NCBI RefSeq assembly: GCF_011064825.1
Contig: NZ_CP048751.1
Coordinates: 3,224,001-3,288,000, forward strand
Source of the DNA: Brevundimonas mediterranea
GTDB lineage: Bacteria; Pseudomonadota; Alphaproteobacteria; Caulobacterales; Caulobacteraceae
DNA: 64,000 nt
Reading direction: 5' to 3'
Shown here: in pieces, positions 59,274 through 64,000 of the stretch
Layout: every line of letters starts with the position of its first letter
Position numbering within the stretch: position 1 is the first letter of the stretch
Program-made: the position numbers and the translations under genes
The notes under the pieces: generated by a model
The model's database searches: none
The model's input: the letters and a program-made list of their open reading frames with translations, nothing else
What the model was told of the DNA's origin: nothing

Positions 59274-60251
59274 TTAGAGGCGCAGCGCGCAGGCGCCCCA
59301 GGTCAGGCCGCCCCCCATGGCCTCCAGCAGGACCATGTCGCCCTTCTTGATCCGTCCGTCCTGGATCGCCGCGTCCAGCGCCAGGGGGATCGAGGCGGCC
59401 GAGGTGTTGGCGTGCAGGGCCACGGTCGAGATCACCTTGGTCTCGTCCAGACCCAGCCGGTCGCCGACGCCCTTGATGATCCGCTGATTGGCCTGATGCG
59501 GCACGAACCAGTCCACGTCGGAGATCTCGATGTCGGCGGCGGCGCAGGCGGCGGTGATGCCTTCGGCGATATTGACCACGGCATGACGGAACACCTGATT
59601 CCCGGCCATCCGCAGGTGGCCCACGGTCCCGGTCGTGGCCGGACCGCCGTCGACGTAGAGCAGATCGGTCTTCGAGCCGTCGGCGCGCAGGGCGAAGCCC
59701 AGCATCCCCTGATCGGCCGAGGTCCCCTGCCCTTCGCGCGGCTCCAGCACCACGGCCCCCGCACCGTCGCCGAACAGGACGCAGGTGGTCCGGTCGGTCC
59801 AGTCCATCAGCCGCGTCATTTCCTCGGCGCCGATCACCAGGGCGCATTTGGACAGGCCGCGCGCCACGAAGCCGTCGGCCACGCTCAAGGCATAGACGAA
59901 GCCTGAACAGACGGCCTGGACGTCAAAGGCCACGCCCACCCCGGCGCCCAGCTTGTGCTGAACGATCGAGGCCACGGCCGGGAAGGTCATGTCCGGCGTG
60001 GTGGTGGCCACGATGATCAGATCGACGTCCGCCGCCGTCTTGCCGGCGTCGGCCAGGGCCTTCCTGGCGGCCTCGACAGCCAGATCGCTGGTCGGCTGGT
60101 CGTCACGCGCCTTGTGGCGCTGCTTGATGCCGGTGCGTTCCTGGATCCATTCGTCGGAGGTGTCGACGAACTTGGCCAGGTCGGCGTTGGTGACGATCTG
60201 CTCCGGCAGATAGGAGCCGACGCCGGTCACGGCGCTGCGGGTGACGCTCAC
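59274..60251 (-). CDS. fabH: 3-oxoacyl-ACP synthase III
   Basis: A 325-residue condensing enzyme starting fatty acid synthesis from acetyl-CoA and malonyl-ACP. Catalytic Cys in VQAVCSGFVYALS, His in WFVPHQANQRII and Asn in LHANTSAASIP are present; GAMGG-like EAMGGGLTWGA closes the fold. The start is a GTG overlapping the plsX stop (GTGA), giving MSVTRSAVTGVGSYLP. Confidence 0.96.
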   Translation of the reverse strand: MSVTRSAVTGVGSYLPEQIVTNADLAKFVDTSDEWIQERTGIKQRHKARDDQPTSDLAVEAARKALADAGKTAADVDLIIVATTTPDMTFPAVASIVQHKLGAGVGVAFDVQAVCSGFVYALSVADGFVARGLSKCALVIGAEEMTRLMDWTDRTTCVLFGDGAGAVVLEPREGQGTSADQGMLGFALRADGSKTDLLYVDGGPATTGTVGHLRMAGNQVFRHAVVNIAEGITAACAAADIEISDVDWFVPHQANQRIIKGVGDRLGLDETKVISTVALHANTSAASIPLALDAAIQDGRIKKGDMVLLEAMGGGLTWGACALRL

Positions 60252-61324
60252 TGAAGGGGTTCTCCGGCGGGGGCGGCGGGCGGGCTGGAATGGTCGAACA
60301 CGGCGTCCAGCTTGCCCAGATTGGCGCCCACCTTGGTCATATAGTCGCTGCGGGCCAGATCGACCGCGATACGGATGGCGTTGCCGAATCCCTTGGCGTC
60401 GGCGCCCCCGTGGCTCTTCACCACGATCCCGTTCAGCCCCAGCAGCGGGCCGCCGTTGATGGTGCTGGGATCGATCTTCTCGCGCATCTTCTTCAGAGCC
60501 GGCATGGCGATGGCGGCGCCCAGCTTGGACTGCAGGTTCGAGGTCAGGGCCTCGCGCAGCAGGGCGGAAATATAGCGCGCGGTGCCCTCGGCCGTCTTCA
60601 GGGCGATATTGCCGGTGAAGCCGTCGGTCACGACAACGTCCACCGTGCCCTTGGCGATGTCGTCGCCTTCGACGAAGCCGTGATAATTCAGGTCGAACGG
60701 CCCGTCGCGCAGGATGGCGTGCGCCTCCTTGACCTGTTCGTTGCCCTTCATGTCTTCCGAACCGACGTTCAGCAGGCCGATGGTCGGCCGGGCGATGCCG
60801 CGCACCGCCGACTGGAAGGCTTCGCCCATGATGGCGAACTCGACCAGTTGCTCGGCGTCGCTGCCGATATTGGCGCCCACGTCCAGCACCGCCGTATGGC
60901 CCTTGAAGGTCGGCCAGCTGGCGACGATGGCCGGTCGCTCCAGCCCCGGCGCCGACATGCGCAGAATCAGTTTGGAGATCGCCATCAGGGCGCCGGTGTT
61001 GCCGGCCGAGACCACGCCGCCGGCCTCGCCCGTCTTTACCGCCTCGACGGCGTTCCACAGGCTGGAGCCCTTGCCCCGGCGCATGGCCTGGGCGGGCTTC
61101 TCGTCCATGGCCACGACCTTTTCGGTGTGGCGAATCTCGGCGACAGCATCCAACAGGTCGGCGCGCGCCAACTCAGGCCGAATCTGGGTCTCGTCACCGT
61201 GCAGCAGGAAGCGAACCCCCTCCCCGCCATGGGTGAGGATATAGCTGCGGACGCCGGGAATAACGACGGATGGGCCGTGATCGCCGCCCATGGCGTCAAG
61301 CGAGATCGTAACTGGGGCTGGCAA
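60248..61324 (-). CDS. plsX: Phosphate acyltransferase PlsX
   Basis: Makes acyl-phosphate from acyl-ACP for phospholipid synthesis. The family block ISLDAMGGDHGPSVVIPGV, SAGNTGALMA, and VGANIGSDAEQLVEFA are visible. No ATG fits; a TTG at 61324 with a GAGG site six bases upstream gives 358 residues starting with the codons for LPAPVTISLDAMGG; a TTG at 61408 is an alternative. Coupled to fabH by a GTGA overlap. Confidence 0.94.
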   Translation of the reverse strand: MPAPVTISLDAMGGDHGPSVVIPGVRSYILTHGGEGVRFLLHGDETQIRPELARADLLDAVAEIRHTEKVVAMDEKPAQAMRRGKGSSLWNAVEAVKTGEAGGVVSAGNTGALMAISKLILRMSAPGLERPAIVASWPTFKGHTAVLDVGANIGSDAEQLVEFAIMGEAFQSAVRGIARPTIGLLNVGSEDMKGNEQVKEAHAILRDGPFDLNYHGFVEGDDIAKGTVDVVVTDGFTGNIALKTAEGTARYISALLREALTSNLQSKLGAAIAMPALKKMREKIDPSTINGGPLLGLNGIVVKSHGGADAKGFGNAIRIAVDLARSDYMTKVGANLGKLDAVFDHSSPPAAPAGEPLQ

Positions 61325-61430
61325 ATGGACCTCGAATAGCCGCGTCGTCTTGTCGCGCGACGCTTGATATAGGGCGCTGGACGATAGCGCCCAAGCCGGG
61401 GGATGCAACCACCCGGCCCTAACGTCAACC

Positions 61431-61949
61431 TCAGCCTTGGCCGTCCTGCGGCTTCAGCGCCTTCAGGGCGGCGAAGGGCGAGATTTCGGCCGGTTCTTCC
61501 GGTTGCACGAACTCCGCGCCTGGCTTGCGCGGGAACGGATCCAACGACAGGGCCAGTTGCTCGACGGCGTACTGGCCCAGGTCGATCTTGCCGTCCTCGA
61601 TCAGATCGGCGTCCTCCTCGTCCAGCGTGACCTCGATCTCGTCGGTCTCCGTGGGCGCACGTTCGGCCAGCTGGATAGAGAAGCGGCGATCCACATCGAC
61701 GGGCAGCGGCTCCAGCGTCAGGCCGCAGGTCTGAACCGCATGGGCGCTGACCCGGCCCTTCAGCGTCCATTCGCTGGTCGACGGGGTCGGCTTCACCTCC
61801 ACGTCGATCGTGAAATCTTCCAGACCTTGAAGGTCCAGGGCGCGAGCGATTCGCTTGCGCGTGTCTGCGTCCGGCTCCAGCCGCCGGCTCAGTCCGGCGC
61901 CGATCTGGTTGATCCGCACCGTCTCGCTGTAGGGAAGGCTCACGCTCAT
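61431..61949 (-). CDS. DUF177 family protein (YceD-like)
   Basis: A 172-residue protein with the DUF177 pattern: a central VSAHAVQTCGLTLEPLPVDV and an acidic C-terminus ending DLGQYAVEQLALSLDPFPRK. YceD-type proteins are tied to 23S rRNA maturation in other bacteria and to rpmF; here, as in other Alphaproteobacteria, the gene precedes plsX. Start ATG 61949 is preceded by GAGA; ATG 61961 would overlap the upstream gene by eight bases. Confidence 0.88.
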   Translation of the reverse strand: MSVSLPYSETVRINQIGAGLSRRLEPDADTRKRIARALDLQGLEDFTIDVEVKPTPSTSEWTLKGRVSAHAVQTCGLTLEPLPVDVDRRFSIQLAERAPTETDEIEVTLDEEDADLIEDGKIDLGQYAVEQLALSLDPFPRKPGAEFVQPEEPAEISPFAALKALKPQDGQG

Positions 61950-61953
61950 CGTC

Positions 61954-62478
61954 TCAAACATCCGTCCAGGCCGGCTTCGCCAGCACATCATTGAATTCCT
62001 GCGCGGCCAGGCCGGCCCGCGCCGCCAGGGCGTAGCGCGCCAGATCATTCGCCCGTTCCGCCCCGGTCTCTGCATAGACATTGCGCGCCAGGGCCTCGGC
62101 CAGCGCCGTCGCGTCGTCGTCGCGCAGCGGCGTCTCATAGGCGTTCATCCGCCCGTACAGGGCCTCGCCCAGCTTGCGCATCTTCTTGCCGACCGAGACG
62201 TCGCCGACGCCTTCTTCGCGCAGCGCATGGTCCAGGGCCGAGACATAGGCGTCAAACAGGGCCTGGGCCGCGTCCCGCCCGGCCTCGGTGTTCTCGTCGC
62301 GCAACCTCAGCACCAGCAGCAGCACGTGCAGCGTATAAAGCTCGAAGCGGGCGTCGATCCGGTCGGCCACGCCCAGACGCGTGTAGAAGCCGAGATGGCG
62401 CGCCTGTTCCACCGCCAGGGCGTACAGGGCGTCGCCGATGCGGACGCCGGGCCGGGGTTTGAACAGGTATTTCAGCAT
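61954..62478 (-). CDS. Ubiquinol-cytochrome c chaperone (CBP3/UQCC1-like)
   Basis: A 174-residue helical protein (YTRLGVADRIDARFELYTLH, VSVGKKMRKLGEALYGRMNA), the pattern of the ubiquinol-cytochrome c chaperone family, which assists cytochrome b biogenesis in complex III. It heads the DUF177-plsX-fabH-ihfA-merR series, divergent from bamE. Confidence 0.9.
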   Translation of the reverse strand: MLKYLFKPRPGVRIGDALYALAVEQARHLGFYTRLGVADRIDARFELYTLHVLLLVLRLRDENTEAGRDAAQALFDAYVSALDHALREEGVGDVSVGKKMRKLGEALYGRMNAYETPLRDDDATALAEALARNVYAETGAERANDLARYALAARAGLAAQEFNDVLAKPAWTDV

Positions 62479-62569
62479 GGTTTTATACGGCCCCTTTTCC
62501 GCCGCGCCGTTGAACTAGGACGCAGGTCCGTCTAGGTCAAAGACCTTGTTCTCTCGCAGGCGCCCGATC

Positions 62570-63049
62570 ATGTCTCGTTTCGTCCCGCTTTTCGTCGCCG
62601 TTTCCCTGGCCGGCCTGTCCGCCGCCTGCGCGCCCATGATCGGCTCCAACGGCTTCCAGGCCATCGACGCCAAGCCCCAGGACATCGTCGCGGGGACCGA
62701 CACCAAGGAAACCGTCCTGGCCCGCCTCGGTTCGCCGTCGACCACCTCGACCTTCGAACCGGATCAGGTCTGGTACTACATCAGCCAGACGACCGAGAAA
62801 TACACCTACAACCGCCCGGTCGTCGCCAGCCGCACCATCACCGAAGTCACCTTCGAGCCGAACGGCGACAAGGTCGCCGCCGTCCGCACCCTGGGCCTGG
62901 CCGACGGCGAGCAGATCGCGATGAACCGGACCGAGACCCCGACCCGCGGCCGCGCCCTGACCGTGCTCGAACAGTTGCTGGGCAACGTCGGTCGCGGCCA
63001 GTTGCCGCGCACCGAGGACGACACCCCCGGCCAACGCCGCCCGGACTAG
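62570..63049 (+). CDS. bamE: Outer membrane protein assembly factor BamE (SmpA/OmlA)
   Basis: A 159-residue lipoprotein: signal peptide with lipobox LSAAC, then the SmpA/OmlA domain (QDIVAGTDTKETVLARLGSP, DQVWYYISQTTEKYTYNRP, VTEVTFE-like ITEVTFEPNG). BamE is part of the machine inserting beta-barrels in the outer membrane. An in-frame ATG at 62546 would put extra residues before the signal and is less likely. Confidence 0.94.
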   Translation: MSRFVPLFVAVSLAGLSAACAPMIGSNGFQAIDAKPQDIVAGTDTKETVLARLGSPSTTSTFEPDQVWYYISQTTEKYTYNRPVVASRTITEVTFEPNGDKVAAVRTLGLADGEQIAMNRTETPTRGRALTVLEQLLGNVGRGQLPRTEDDTPGQRRPD

Positions 63050-63090
63050 GGTCCGCCCGGACCAGGGTCCGACGCATCGCCGAAGAAAAA

Positions 63091-63118
63091 ACGCCCCGGA
63101 GATCACTCTCCGGGGCGT
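63091..63118 (-). terminator. Strong intrinsic terminator of hppA, probably bidirectional
   Basis: ACGCCCCGGAGA and TCTCCGGGGCGT form a perfect 12-bp stem with a TCAC loop. On the minus strand it is followed by TTTTTTC, 12 bases after the hppA stop; on the plus strand it follows bamE by about 40 bases. Confidence 0.9.
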
Positions 63119-63130
63119 CTTCGTACAAGC

Positions 63131-64000
63131 TTAGCCGATATTTCCGCTCGCCAGCACCGCCAGCAGCAGCAGGGCGACGATATTGGTGATCTTGATCATC
63201 GGATTCACCGCCGGGCCGCTGGTGTCCTTGTAAGGATCCCCTACCGTATCGCCGGTCACGGCCGCCTTGTGGGCTTCGGAGCCCTTGCCGTGGACCACGC
63301 CGTTCTTGTCGGTGAAGCCTTCCTCGATCACCTTCTTGGCGTTGTCCCAGGCGCCGCCGCCCGAGGTCATCGAGATGGCGACGAACAGGCCGGTGACGAT
63401 CACCCCCATCAGCATGGCGCCCAGCGAGGCGAAGGCGTTGGCCTTGTCCGAAATCGCCAGCACCGCGGCGAACAGGACGATGGGCGACAGCACCGGCAAC
63501 AGCGACGGCACGATCATCTCGCGAATCGCCGCCTTGGTCAGGATGTCCACCGCCCGGCCGTACTCCGGCTTGACCTGATAGGTCATGATGCCGGGGTTCT
63601 CGCAGAACTGACGCCGCACCTCGGCCACCACGGCCTCGGCCGCGCGCCCGACCGCCATCATCGACATGCCGCCGAACAGGAAGGGCAGCAGCCCCCCGAA
63701 CAGCAGACCCACGACGACATAGGGGTTGGTCAGGTCGAAGGCGATCGCCCCCATGTCGGCGAAGAAGGGATAGTCCGCCGGATTGGCCGAGAAATACTGC
63801 AGGTCCGACGTATAGGCTGCGAACAGCACCAGGGCCCCCAGGCCGGCTGAACCGATGGCGTAGCCCTTGGTCACGGCCTTGGTGGTGTTGCCCACCGCGT
63901 CGAGCGCATCGGTCGACCGCCGCACCTCGCTGGGCAGGCCCGCCATCTCGGCGATCCCCCCGGCGTTGTCCGTCACCGGCCCGAAGGCGTCCAGCGCCAC
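63131..64000 (-). CDS. hppA: Proton-translocating inorganic pyrophosphatase, C-terminal part; runs off the right edge
   Basis: The visible 290 codons are the C-terminal portion of a membrane-bound H+-pumping pyrophosphatase, with spans and the motifs [20 protein letters not shown] and [20 protein letters not shown]. In [17 protein letters not shown] the Lys and Thr positions match the potassium-independent class. The enzyme couples PPi hydrolysis to proton export. The gene ends at a strong terminator; the N-terminal half is outside the window. Confidence 0.96.
   Translation of the reverse strand: MALDAFGPVTDNAGGIAEMAGLPSEVRRSTDALDAVGNTTKAVTKGYAIGSAGLGALVLFAAYTSDLQYFSANPADYPFFADMGAIAFDLTNPYVVVGLLFGGLLPFLFGGMSMMAVGRAAEAVVAEVRRQFCENPGIMTYQVKPEYGRAVDILTKAAIREMIVPSLLPVLSPIVLFAAVLAISDKANAFASLGAMLMGVIVTGLFVAISMTSGGGAWDNAKKVIEEGFTDKNGVVHGKGSEAHKAAVTGDTVGDPYKDTSGPAVNPMIKITNIVALLLLAVLASGNIG

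Overview
The window is about 64 kb of high-GC DNA with the gene content and style of an alphaproteobacterium of the Caulobacterales, most like Brevundimonas. The grounds are the hutGU/hutFCI arrangement, an HWE-type histidine kinase, the gene order DUF177-plsX-fabH-ihfA-merR, a potassium-independent type proton-pumping pyrophosphatase, and many overlapping ATGA start/stop junctions. The genus is an inference; no rRNA gene is present.

Region 1 (1-31.9 kb) looks like core chromosome. It holds histidine utilisation (hutU, hutG, hutF, hutC, hutI around a perfect palindromic operator), a two-component pair, a carboxylesterase, gor-rpiA-glmU, gph, a dicarboxylate/glutamate symporter, tRNA-Val(CAC), a class I aminotransferase, a class II DAHP synthase, an ACT-less prephenate dehydratase, and a chorismate mutase preceded by a Phe/Tyr-rich leader peptide. 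An acetate block follows: an SDR, acs, a DcaP-like porin, a LuxR-type regulator, an SLC5-fused hybrid kinase resembling CrbS/CrbR, and an MHS-type transporter. A 13-base motif is shared between the porin-acs and transporter promoters.

Region 2 (about 32.0-39.2 kb) has visibly lower GC and is mobile. It contains a Tn5053/Tn402-like tniA-tniB-tniQ module with end repeats and a tandem ribbon-helix-helix-like gene, a complete IS3-family element with 4-bp target duplication, and a serine resolvase with a res-like region.

Region 3 (39.2-50.3 kb) is a nickel/cobalt-type metal resistance island. It has an RcnR-like regulator with its operator, a MerC-like membrane protein, an NreB-like MFS exporter with a His-rich tail, and a seven-gene minus-strand operon (His-rich periplasmic protein, CzcC/B/A-type RND efflux system, acyltransferase, HupE-like protein, membrane anchor).

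Region 4 (50.6-55.6 kb) is the most unusual part. Five plus-strand genes (acyl-carrier-like protein, XRE regulator, ImmA/IrrE peptidase carrying a chagasin-like inhibitor domain, papain-like peptidase, thymidylate-synthase-like protein) meet two convergent minus-strand genes (uracil-DNA-glycosylase-like protein, MazG-like pyrophosphohydrolase). I do not recognise this set as a described system. It looks like a proteolytic switch coupled to pyrimidine nucleotide or DNA-base chemistry, possibly a defence system.

Region 5 (56-64 kb) returns to core genes: an orphan antitoxin-like gene, rsgA, tRNA-Pro(GGG), a MerR regulator, ihfA, fabH, plsX, DUF177, a ubiquinol-cytochrome c chaperone, bamE and the C-terminal part of hppA.
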